A stretch of 14,861 nt of DNA from Longimicrobiaceae bacterium (lineage in GTDB: Bacteria > Gemmatimonadota > Gemmatimonadetes > Longimicrobiales > Longimicrobiaceae): NCBI GenBank assembly GCA_030146875.1, contig JASLAX010000234.1, positions 1 to 14,861 of the forward strand, in the 5' to 3' direction. Below the pieces are notes generated by a model. It did not search any database. It was not told where the DNA came from and worked only from the letters and a program-made list of their open reading frames with translations. The position numbers and the translations under genes are program-made. Shown in pieces: positions 1 through 7,614 of this stretch (the first letter of the stretch is position 1; every line of letters starts with the position of its first letter).

Positions 1-90
1 CGCCGCGCCGCCGCGCAGCGCGCGCGCGACGCCGAGCGCCGGGCCCGGGAGGCGGAGGCCCGCGCCCGCGAGCACGAGCGCGAGAACTAG
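1..90 (+). CDS. C-terminal end of a gene cut by the window edge
   Basis: The first reading frame is open from base 1 to a TAG at 88-90 and gives 29 residues made almost only of Arg, Ala and Glu, ending in EHEREN. Such a tail suits a charged helix or coiled coil at the end of a protein, but nothing identifies a family. The strong hairpin right after the stop supports a real gene end on this strand. The Arg/Ala/Glu composition can also arise by chance in DNA this rich in GC, so the call rests mainly on the stop plus terminator arrangement. Confidence 0.5.
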   Translation, partial: RRAAAQRARDAERRAREAEARAREHEREN

Positions 91-111
91 CCCCACCCCG
101 TCCGGGTAGCA

Positions 112-152
112 CGGGCCCGTCCGACACGCGTCGGACGGGCCCGCCGTCTTTC
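112..152 (+). terminator. Rho-independent terminator after the partial first gene
   Basis: A perfect 14-bp inverted repeat (arms 112-125 and 130-143, loop ACGC) is followed by CCGTCTTTC. It starts 22 bases after the first stop codon. The T-run is short, as is common in high-GC genomes, but the stem is long and perfect. Confidence 0.8.
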
Positions 153-242
153 GGGCGCGTTGCCGCGCCCCGCCGGGGGCCGTACCTTCCCCGCGTTCCC
201 GGCCCCGGGCCGCACCCACCGTCCCAACCCGCAGCGAAGCCG

Positions 243-1400
243 ATGAGCGAGACCGCGCCGAAGCGCCTTCTCTCCGCCCGGAACGTGTTGAACCTGCTCC
301 TGGTCTTCGTCCCCGTGGCGATGCTCATGGAGTGGGTGCTCCACTCGCCGCCCATGTGGATCTTCGTCATCTCCTGCCTGGGCATCATTCCCCTGGCCGG
401 GATGATGGGGCACGCCACCGAGGAGATCGCCGAGCACGTGGGCGAGGGCGTGGGGGGGCTGCTGAACGCCACCTTCGGCAACGCGGCGGAGCTGATCATC
501 GCCATCATGGCGCTGCGCGCGGGGCTGCACGACCTGGTGAAGGCGTCCATCACCGGCTCCATCATCGGCAACGTGCTGCTCGTCTTCGGGCTCAGCGCGC
601 TGATCGGCGGAGTGCGCTTCGAGACGCAGCGCTTCAACCGCACCGCGGCGGCGCTGGGCTCCACGCTCCTGGTGCTGAGCGCGGTGGGGCTCATCGTCCC
701 CAGCGTGTTCCACGCGATCGCGGGGGCCGGCGCGCAGGCGGCCGAGCGGAACCTGAGCCTGGAGATCGCCATCGTCCTGATGCTGACCTACGTGGCGTCG
801 CTCTGGTTCACGCTGCGCACGCACCGCCACCTGTACATGGGCGACGCGGGCGAGGCGGGCCGGGACGGGGCGCACCCCAAGAGCAGCGTCAAGAAGGCGA
901 TGGCGATGCTGGTCCTGGCCACCATCGGCGTGGCGGTGATGGCCGAGTTCCTGGTGGGCGCGGCCGAGGCCACCGCCGAGACGCTCGGGTGGAGCGAGGT
1001 GTTCGTGGGCGTGATCGTGGTCGCCATCATCGGCAACGCGGCGGAGCACTCCACCGCCATCATCATGGCGGCCAAGAACCGGATGGACGCGGCCATCAAC
1101 ATCGCCGTGGGCTCCTCCATCCAGATCGCCCTGTTCGTGGCCCCGCTCCTCGTCTTCCTGAGCTACGTGATCGGGCCGCGCCCCATGGACCTGATCTTCA
1201 CCCCGCTCGAGGTGGTGGCGGTGGGGCTGTGCGTGGGGATCATGGCCTTCTGCGCCAACGACGGGGAGTCGCACTGGATGGAGGGCGTGCAGCTCCTGGC
1301 CGTGTACGTGATCCTGGGCATCGCCTTCTACTTCCTGCCCGTGGTCCACACCCCCGAGGCCGCCGCCGCCGCCGGCGCGGCCGTGGGAGGGGGGCACTGA
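243..1400 (+). CDS. cax: Calcium/proton antiporter, CAX family
   Basis: This 385-residue inner-membrane protein is a cation/proton exchanger that expels Ca2+ (or a similar divalent ion) using the proton gradient. It has the two inverted halves of the Ca2+:cation antiporter superfamily. Each half carries the signature helix with GNAAE: residues 79-83 (catalytic Glu83) and 264-268 (Glu268), followed by the typical TAIIMAAKNRMDAAINIAVG stretch. About ten or eleven hydrophobic segments are visible, with a hydrophilic linker near 195-218. The length is normal for prokaryotic CAX proteins. The ATG at 243 has only a weak upstream purine stretch, but no better start is seen and the family N-terminus fits. 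It stands alone, between the terminator at 112-152 and the cytochrome gene 292 bases on. Ion specificity cannot be read from the sequence. Confidence 0.93.
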   Translation: MSETAPKRLLSARNVLNLLLVFVPVAMLMEWVLHSPPMWIFVISCLGIIPLAGMMGHATEEIAEHVGEGVGGLLNATFGNAAELIIAIMALRAGLHDLVKASITGSIIGNVLLVFGLSALIGGVRFETQRFNRTAAALGSTLLVLSAVGLIVPSVFHAIAGAGAQAAERNLSLEIAIVLMLTYVASLWFTLRTHRHLYMGDAGEAGRDGAHPKSSVKKAMAMLVLATIGVAVMAEFLVGAAEATAETLGWSEVFVGVIVVAIIGNAAEHSTAIIMAAKNRMDAAINIAVGSSIQIALFVAPLLVFLSYVIGPRPMDLIFTPLEVVAVGLCVGIMAFCANDGESHWMEGVQLLAVYVILGIAFYFLPVVHTPEAAAAAGAAVGGGH

Positions 1401-1570
1401 CGCGCGGGACCGGCTCCCTCTCCCGGGCATGGGAGGCGCTCGACGCCGTGGGCCGCCCGACGGGCGAGCCCACGCGCGACTTCCCGCGCTCCCGTCCGGC
1501 GCAGGAGGGGACGCGCGGCCCCGAGGCATGTGCGTCGCGGCGCAGTGGGGGCGGTGCTGCCATGCGTTTC

Positions 1571-1599
1571 TTGACCGAAGCGCCGGACGCCATTAGCCT
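1571..1599 (+). promoter_or_regulatory. Candidate sigma-70-type promoter for the cytochrome gene
   Basis: TTGACC (1571-1576) and TAGCCT (1594-1599) are separated by 17 bases, which would start transcription near 1606, about 85 bases before the cytochrome ATG. The -35 matches the consensus at 5 of 6 positions, the -10 at only 3. The rest of the gap 1401-1692 shows only short GC-rich repeats and no gene. Confidence 0.4.
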
Positions 1600-1692
1600 G
1601 TAGGCCTGCGCCCGGGCTCCCGCGCGCCGCTCCCGCCGCTCGACGGACCCGCTCCCGTTCCCCCCGCAATTCCCCTCCGGAGGTTCTGACGC

Positions 1693-2601
1693 ATGGGCAA
1701 GTGGCTCAAGCGATCCGGCATCGCCGCCGCCGTGCTGGTCGGCGTGGCGGTGCTCGCCGCGGGCGCCGTGTACGCGGCCAGCGAGATGCGCCTGCGCCGC
1801 ACCTGGCAGGTGCCCGGGCAGGCGCTGGCGCAGCGCACCGACCCCGCCGCGCTGGCCCGCGGGAAGCACGTGGCCACCGCCATCGGCAAGTGCATGGACT
1901 GCCACGGCGCCGACCTGGGCGGCAAGGTGTTCATCGACGACCCCGCCATGGGCCAGGTGATCGCCCCCAACCTGACCGCCGGCGACGGGGGGATCGGGAA
2001 GCGCTACACCGACGCCGACCTGGAGCGCGCGGTGCGCCACGGGATCGCCCCGGAGGGGCGCGGCCTGCTGGTGATGCCCTCCGACGAGTACTACCACCTG
2101 AGCGACGAGGACGCGGCCAGCCTGTTCGCGTACCTTCGCTCGCTCCCCCCGGTGGACCGCACGCTGCCCCCGTCCCGGCTGGGTCCGCTGGGGCGCGGGC
2201 TGTACCTCTCCGGCAAGCTCCCCCTGTTCGCGGCGGAGCGGATCGCGCACCAGGCCCCGCGCCCCGCCCCGGTGTCGCCGGGCGTGACCCGCGAGTACGG
2301 CGAGTACCTGGCCACCGTGGGCGGGTGCCGCGGGTGCCACGGCAAGGACCTGGTGGGCGGCCCCATCCCCGGCACCCCGCCCGAGTGGCCGCCCGCGTCC
2401 AACCTGACCCCGGCGGGGATCGGGGCCTGGACCGAGGCCGACTTCTTCAAGTCCCTGCGCTCCGGCATCCGCCCCGACGGCACCGCCATCAACGGCGTGA
2501 TGCCGTGGGCGCTCGCCGGGCAGATGAGCGACGACGAGATCCGCGCCGTCTGGCTCTACCTGCGCTCCGTCCCCGCTAAGCAGACCCCCGCCGCGGAGTA
2601 G
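1693..2601 (+). CDS. Membrane-anchored di-heme cytochrome c
   Basis: This 302-residue protein has an N-terminal membrane anchor or uncleaved signal (about 10-29) and two cytochrome c domains facing the periplasm. Heme site 1 is CMDCH (Cys67, Cys70, His71), with Met128 as a plausible distal ligand. Site 2 is CRGCH (Cys212, Cys215, His216), with Met270 (GVMPW) as the likely distal ligand. The layout resembles the cytochrome subunits of membrane alcohol/aldehyde or gluconate dehydrogenases, which pass electrons to a terminal oxidase. GGAGG at 1679-1683, nine bases before the ATG, fixes the start. No dehydrogenase gene lies beside it, so its electron donor is unknown, and a general periplasmic electron carrier is equally possible. 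Both CXXCH motifs make the heme assignment firm; the pathway is inference. Confidence 0.92.
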   Translation: MGKWLKRSGIAAAVLVGVAVLAAGAVYAASEMRLRRTWQVPGQALAQRTDPAALARGKHVATAIGKCMDCHGADLGGKVFIDDPAMGQVIAPNLTAGDGGIGKRYTDADLERAVRHGIAPEGRGLLVMPSDEYYHLSDEDAASLFAYLRSLPPVDRTLPPSRLGPLGRGLYLSGKLPLFAAERIAHQAPRPAPVSPGVTREYGEYLATVGGCRGCHGKDLVGGPIPGTPPEWPPASNLTPAGIGAWTEADFFKSLRSGIRPDGTAINGVMPWALAGQMSDDEIRAVWLYLRSVPAKQTPAAE

Positions 2602-2623
2602 CCGCGCCCGGTTCCACGACGAA

Positions 2624-2662
2624 GGACGTCCCCCGCGGCCACGTGCCGGCGGGGGACGTTCT
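2624..2662. terminator. Hairpin terminator between convergent genes
   Basis: Arms 2626-2636 and 2649-2659 form a perfect 11-bp stem (ACGTCCCCCGC with its complement) around a 12-base loop, followed by TCTCGTT. It lies 23 bases after the cytochrome stop and about 60 bases beyond the stop of the receiver gene on the opposite strand. It could therefore serve both directions. Confidence 0.75.
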
Positions 2663-2721
2663 CGTTGGTGCTCGCGGTCCTCGGGAGTGGATCGCTGGAG
2701 GGCAGGGAAAGGCGGCTGGCC

Positions 2722-3099
2722 TCAGATCGCGGTGGGAAGGAGGCGGCGGACCTCCTCGAGCAGGCGGGCGGGGGTGCAGGGCTTGTCCAGGTAGGCGGCC
2801 ACGCCGGCGGCGCGGGCGGCCACGCGGTCCACCGCGCGCGCCATCACCGTCACCACCAGCACCGGGGGGCACGCCGTCTCCGGCTCCTCCACCAGCGAGC
2901 GCAGCGCGTCCCACCGCTGCGGCCCCAGCGGGAACGGCTCCAGCACGAGCAGTCCCGCCCCGCCCTCGCGCGCCAGGGCGAACCCCTGCTGCGGGTCGCC
3001 GGCCTCCACCACGACGTAGCCGCCGTGGCGCAGGATGGCCCCGTAGATGGCCCGGGAATCGGCGTCGTCGTCGACGAGCAGGACGGTGGCGGACGGCAT
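2722..3099 (-). CDS. Stand-alone receiver-domain protein lacking the phospho-Asp
   Basis: A single CheY-like receiver domain of 125 residues with no output domain. The acidic pocket is present (Asp10-Asp11-Asp12 in LLVDDD), as are the switch Thr84 (VVTV) and the Lys106 of the LDKP motif. At the place of the phosphorylated Asp, however, the strand reads LLVLEP, giving Glu54. In family alignments this position takes the phosphate, and Asp-to-Glu changes often mimic the phosphorylated state. The protein may thus be permanently in the 'on' form, or signal without phosphate. I chose the ATG at 3099 because the domain begins right after it; an in-frame GTG at 3114 would add five residues, and neither has a clear ribosome binding site. 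No kinase gene is coupled to it, since the zinc-ribbon gene upstream ends 141 bases away. Confidence 0.85.
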   Translation of the reverse strand: MPSATVLLVDDDADSRAIYGAILRHGGYVVVEAGDPQQGFALAREGGAGLLVLEPFPLGPQRWDALRSLVEEPETACPPVLVVTVMARAVDRVAARAAGVAAYLDKPCTPARLLEEVRRLLPTAI

Positions 3100-3175
3100 G
3101 CGCGCGGGCGGCACGGGGTGAGCCGGCCGCCGAAGAGGAGAGGGCGAGGGAACGTTCCTGTCGTGCGTACGGAGG

Positions 3176-3202
3176 AATCTAACGCACCCACCCGTGCGAC
3201 AA
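3176..3202 (-). promoter_or_regulatory. Weak candidate promoter for the receiver gene
   Basis: On the minus strand TTGTCG (3197-3202) and TAGATT (3176-3181) are 15 bases apart, shorter than usual. This is the most AT-rich spot in the gap 3100-3240. Read-through from the SPFH/zinc-ribbon pair is an alternative. A 10-bp perfect palindrome (GGAACGTTCC, 3149-3158) lies just downstream. Confidence 0.25.
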
Positions 3203-3240
3203 CAGATTTTTCCGGAGGGTGTCCCCGAGGGCGCGCCGGC

Positions 3241-4428
3241 TCAGCCCGCGGCTGAGAGAAGCGCCTGGATCGGGGGCCCGGCGAGCAGCTCCGGGAGTCC
3301 CCCGGCGGACGCCGCCGCGGACCCCTCGCCGCCGAAGAGGAGCGCGACCACGGCGAGGACGGCCAGGGCGAACAGGACCGCCAGGGTGATCTTGATCCAG
3401 CTCCACGGCCGCTCTCCCTGCACCTCGCCGGTGCGGGCGTTCACGATGCGGCGGTAGACGCGGTCGCCGTGGCGCCAGGCTCCCACCCACACGGGGAGCA
3501 GGACGTGCTTGAAGGTGACGTCGGAGTAGCGGACGTCGGCCGAGGTCACCATCTGCTCGTCGCCGCCGATGTCGGCGCGGATGGTCTGGTGGATCGCCGC
3601 CTCCATCACCGGACGCGCCTTCGCGAAGCCCTCCTCCAGCCCGCACTGGTAGCACTCGGCCCGGAAGCCGGCCAGGTACTCGTCCGAGTACGGGACCAGC
3701 GAGTCCAGGTCCCAGGGCTGCAGCGCGGTGGCCTCCTTCTCGGGGAGCGAGCCGCTGGCGACCACCAGCACGTCGTCGAACGCGTCGTGCACCGTTCCCG
3801 AGGCGGGATACCACCGCGTCTTGCGCACCTGCCGCGTGCGGGTGACCTGCCGGCCGTTCTCGGTGGTGGTGTACGTCTCGCTCACCCAGTACCACTCGCC
3901 GCGCATGCCGGCGTAGCGGGTGACCGCGCGGGCGTCGTAGGTCCAGTAGGGAACGTAGACGCCGGTGATGCCGCCCTCGCGCCTGGCCCCCTTCACGAAG
4001 TCGTTGGGCGCGAACCAGAGCGTCCCCACCCACCGCTCCAGCGCCTTCTCGGCGTCGGCGCGGGTGACGCGGAAGGGGAGCAGGGCGCGCGGACGCACCG
4101 CCCGCTCGCTCTGCGCGGCCGGGAGGAGCGACGAGCCGCAGAAGGGGCACGCCTCCGCCACCACGTTCGGCGGCAGGGTGGTCTCCGCCCCGCAGCCGGA
4201 GCAGCGGGCGGCCAGCACCTCGTCGCCCTCGGCCGTGCCGGCCAGGCGCGAGGCCCAGGCGTCGAAGTCCAGCTCCTCCACGGCCTGCGCGGCCGTCTCC
4301 CGTGCTCCGGAGACGGCCGTGCGGGCGTTGCAGTACGGACAGGTGAGCGTCTCCTGGCCGGGGTCGAAGCGCAGCCCGGCGCCGCAGCCCGAGCAGGCGA
4401 CGACCGGCTGCGGGGCCGGCGTGCTCAC
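3241..4428 (-). CDS. Zinc-ribbon membrane protein, partner of the SPFH protein (YdjG-like)
   Basis: A 395-residue protein with two zinc ribbons at the N-terminus: Cys12/Cys15 with Cys30/Cys33, and Cys76/Cys79 with Cys94/Cys97. A middle domain follows (about 110-335), with many Trp and Tyr and a further CYQC pair at 259/262. One membrane helix lies at about 344-365, followed by a short Ala/Gly/Leu-rich tail. Proteins of this build are often misnamed replication factor Y-like or helicase-like because of the ribbons; no helicase motif is present. The GTG start overlaps the stop of the SPFH gene by 4 bp (GTGA), so the two are translated together. In Bacillus subtilis the SPFH protein YdjI works with zinc-ribbon membrane proteins such as YdjG in membrane stress and PspA recruitment. 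The same role here is inferred from the gene pair, not shown. Confidence 0.75.
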   Translation of the reverse strand: MSTPAPQPVVACSGCGAGLRFDPGQETLTCPYCNARTAVSGARETAAQAVEELDFDAWASRLAGTAEGDEVLAARCSGCGAETTLPPNVVAEACPFCGSSLLPAAQSERAVRPRALLPFRVTRADAEKALERWVGTLWFAPNDFVKGARREGGITGVYVPYWTYDARAVTRYAGMRGEWYWVSETYTTTENGRQVTRTRQVRKTRWYPASGTVHDAFDDVLVVASGSLPEKEATALQPWDLDSLVPYSDEYLAGFRAECYQCGLEEGFAKARPVMEAAIHQTIRADIGGDEQMVTSADVRYSDVTFKHVLLPVWVGAWRHGDRVYRRIVNARTGEVQGERPWSWIKITLAVLFALAVLAVVALLFGGEGSAAASAGGLPELLAGPPIQALLSAAG

Positions 4429-5558
4429 TGCGGCGGGAGCGGGGGCGGCGTGGCGGGGAAGAGGGACGCGAGCTCGGACACCTCACCGGCGGGGGTCCAG
4501 GCCCCCATCCCCTCGCGCCAGACCAGGGTCTCGCGCGTCAGCCCGCCGCTGCGGGCGCTCTCGCGCAGGGCGTCCACCCCGTGGGGGCCGGACTGCTGCC
4601 CGCCCGCGGCGGTCCAGAACGCGGGGCCCTGCTGCGGGAGCGGCGGCGGCCCGGAGGCGCCGCCGTGGCCGCCCGCCTGCCCGCCGGCATGTCCCTGCCC
4701 CTGCTGGCCCAGCGTCTGCGCCATCTGGTTCCCCATGGCGAAGCCCATCCCCATCCCCATCCCGGCGCCGGCCGAGCCGCCCGGGTTCTTCGCCGCGGCC
4801 TCGATGGCCTGCGCGCTCTGGTACTGGGTGTAGGCGCCCAGGTTGCCGATCACGCCCATGCTGCTGCGCTTGTCGAGCGCCTTCTCCACCTCTTCGGGAA
4901 GGGAGACGTTCTCGATCAGCACCTTGGTGACCTCCAGCCCGTAGCCCGCGAACTCCGGGGCGATGCGCTGCGTGAGCAGGCCGCCCATCTCGTCGTAGTT
5001 CGCGGCCAGGTCCAGCGCGGCGATCTTCCCCTCGCCCAGCACGTCGCTGAAGCGGGCCACGATCAGGTTGCGGAGCTGCTCCTGGATCTCCTCGACCGAG
5101 AAGTGGCCGTTGGTGCCCACGATCTCGCAGATGAACTTGGCGGGCTCGCCCACCTTCACCGCGTACGTGCCGAACGCCCGCAGCCGGATGGGCCCGAACT
5201 CCGGGTCGCGCAGCATCACCGGGTTCTTGGTGCCCCACTTGCGGTCGGTGAACTGCCGCGTGGACACGAAGTACACCTCGGCCTTGAACGGCGAGTTGAA
5301 GCCGTACTTCCACCCCTGCAGCGTGGAGAGGAGGGGAAGGTTCTGCGTGGACAGCACGTGCCGCCCGGGGGCGAACACGTCGGCGATCTGCCCCTGGTCC
5401 ACGAACACGGCCGTCTGCCCGGGGCGCACGATGAGCTGCGCCCCGTTCTTGATCTCGTTGTCGTGCCGCTCGAAGCGGTACACCATCGCGTCGCTCGAGT
5501 CGTCGAGCCATTCGATGATGTCGATCAGCTCGGTGCGAACGAAGTCCCAGAGCGCCAT
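4425..5558 (-). CDS. SPFH-domain protein with C-terminal GYF_2-like domain (YdjI-like)
   Basis: A 377-residue cytoplasmic protein. Residues 1-40 are acidic and aromatic (MALWDFVRTELIDIIEWL). An SPFH/virion-core-type domain covers about 40-235. A Gly/Met/Gln low-complexity linker runs from about 260 to 310, including GMGMGMGF. A GYF_2-type domain (about 315-367) has the typical GP, LVWREGM and W residues, and the end is proline-rich. SPFH proteins form membrane-associated rings or scaffolds. This one has no membrane helix, so it must be recruited, probably by the overlapping zinc-ribbon membrane protein. The frame is open far upstream (to 6734), but AGGAG eight bases before the ATG at 5558 and the start of family similarity decide the start. 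The GYF_2 domain suggests binding of proline-rich partners, which is inference. Confidence 0.88.
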   Translation of the reverse strand: MALWDFVRTELIDIIEWLDDSSDAMVYRFERHDNEIKNGAQLIVRPGQTAVFVDQGQIADVFAPGRHVLSTQNLPLLSTLQGWKYGFNSPFKAEVYFVSTRQFTDRKWGTKNPVMLRDPEFGPIRLRAFGTYAVKVGEPAKFICEIVGTNGHFSVEEIQEQLRNLIVARFSDVLGEGKIAALDLAANYDEMGGLLTQRIAPEFAGYGLEVTKVLIENVSLPEEVEKALDKRSSMGVIGNLGAYTQYQSAQAIEAAAKNPGGSAGAGMGMGMGFAMGNQMAQTLGQQGQGHAGGQAGGHGGASGPPPLPQQGPAFWTAAGGQQSGPHGVDALRESARSGGLTRETLVWREGMGAWTPAGEVSELASLFPATPPPLPPQ

Positions 5559-5566
5559 GGCCTGCT

Positions 5567-5571
5567 CTCCT
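5567..5571 (-). promoter_or_regulatory. Ribosome binding site deciding the SPFH start
   Basis: AGGAG on the minus strand lies eight bases before the ATG at 5558. It marks this codon as the start within a frame that stays open for almost 400 more codons upstream. Confidence 0.75.
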
Positions 5572-5614
5572 GTGAGTGCCCGGTCGTCGCGGCGGTCCCG
5601 CGTCTCCTGTCTCT

Positions 5615-5644
5615 TATGTAGGGGACGCCCGGGCGTTTTGGCAA
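5615..5644 (-). promoter_or_regulatory. Candidate promoter of the SPFH/zinc-ribbon operon with palindrome in the spacer
   Basis: On the minus strand TTGCCA (5639-5644, 5 of 6 consensus) and TACATA (5615-5620) are 18 bases apart, placing the transcript start near 5608, some 50 bases before the ATG. The spacer contains the perfect 12-bp palindrome ACGCCCGGGCGT (5625-5636), almost centred between the two boxes, which is a plausible operator position. Confidence 0.45.
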
Positions 5645-5864
5645 CGGTCGGCGCCTCGCCGGCCGGCCGCGACGGGAAGACACTACGGGGGATGCGGACC
5701 CGCGGTTTCCGCCGGCCCGCGTCCGGATTCCGTACGGTGTCCGGCGACCGGACGGTGCCGCCGGGCGCCCGGCCCAGCATCCGCGCGGATTTTCCGCCGC
5801 CGGAAGGTGGCGCGGGACCTGCCCGACGGGGCGTATCCCGGCTCCCCTCGCCCGCGCCGCGCCC

Positions 5865-7442
<1,578 letters not shown>

Positions 7443-7561
7443 TCCCGCGGCGGGGGAGCCGATCGGAAGAAGAAGCTGGCGCGGCGGGTGGCCGGTGCTT
7501 ACATTTGCCGCCACATCACGCGATCTGGCCCGCAGCGCCCCTCCGGGCGCCGGGAGACGGT

Positions 7562-7588
7562 CCGCGCCCATCCGCGCGGGCCGCTTTT
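7562..7588 (+). terminator. Weak possible terminator after the kinase
   Basis: CCGCGC (7562-7567) and GCGCGG (7574-7579) form a 6-bp stem with a 6-base loop, followed after five bases by TTTT at 7585-7588. The stem is short and the T-run is set back, and the element lies close to the next start, so it may have no function. Confidence 0.25.
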
Positions 7589-7603
7589 CACTTCCGCCCC
7601 CAC

Positions 7604-7608
7604 GAGGA
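7604..7608 (+). promoter_or_regulatory. Ribosome binding site deciding the nuclease lipoprotein start
   Basis: GAGGA six bases before the ATG at 7615. An in-frame start 40 codons upstream exists, but only the ATG at 7615 puts a lipoprotein signal peptide at the N-terminus. Confidence 0.7.
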
Positions 7609-7614
7609 CTCCGG

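Larger units (their letters stand above)
5559..5864. other. Divergent control region between SPFH gene and histidine kinase
   Basis: These 306 bases hold no gene. They contain the ribosome binding site and candidate promoter of the SPFH gene (described separately). A cluster of short palindromes lies nearer the kinase: GTCCGG-CGA-CCGGAC at 5739-5753, a 14-bp palindrome at 5760-5773 and ATCCGCGCGGAT at 5779-5790. No convincing -35/-10 pair for the kinase gene and no Shine-Dalgarno before its ATG were found. Confidence 0.6.

Noticed and set aside
87..1529. Open frame of 480 codons on the minus strand
   Set aside because: It runs opposite the CAX antiporter, is made of His/Gly/Arg/Asp-rich sequence without domains, and arises from the GC-rich third positions of the real gene.
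3240..3256. CTCAGCC-CGC-GGCTGAG hairpin at the stop of the zinc-ribbon gene as a terminator
   Set aside because: It overlaps the stop codon, has only 7-bp arms and is not followed by a T-run on the minus strand.
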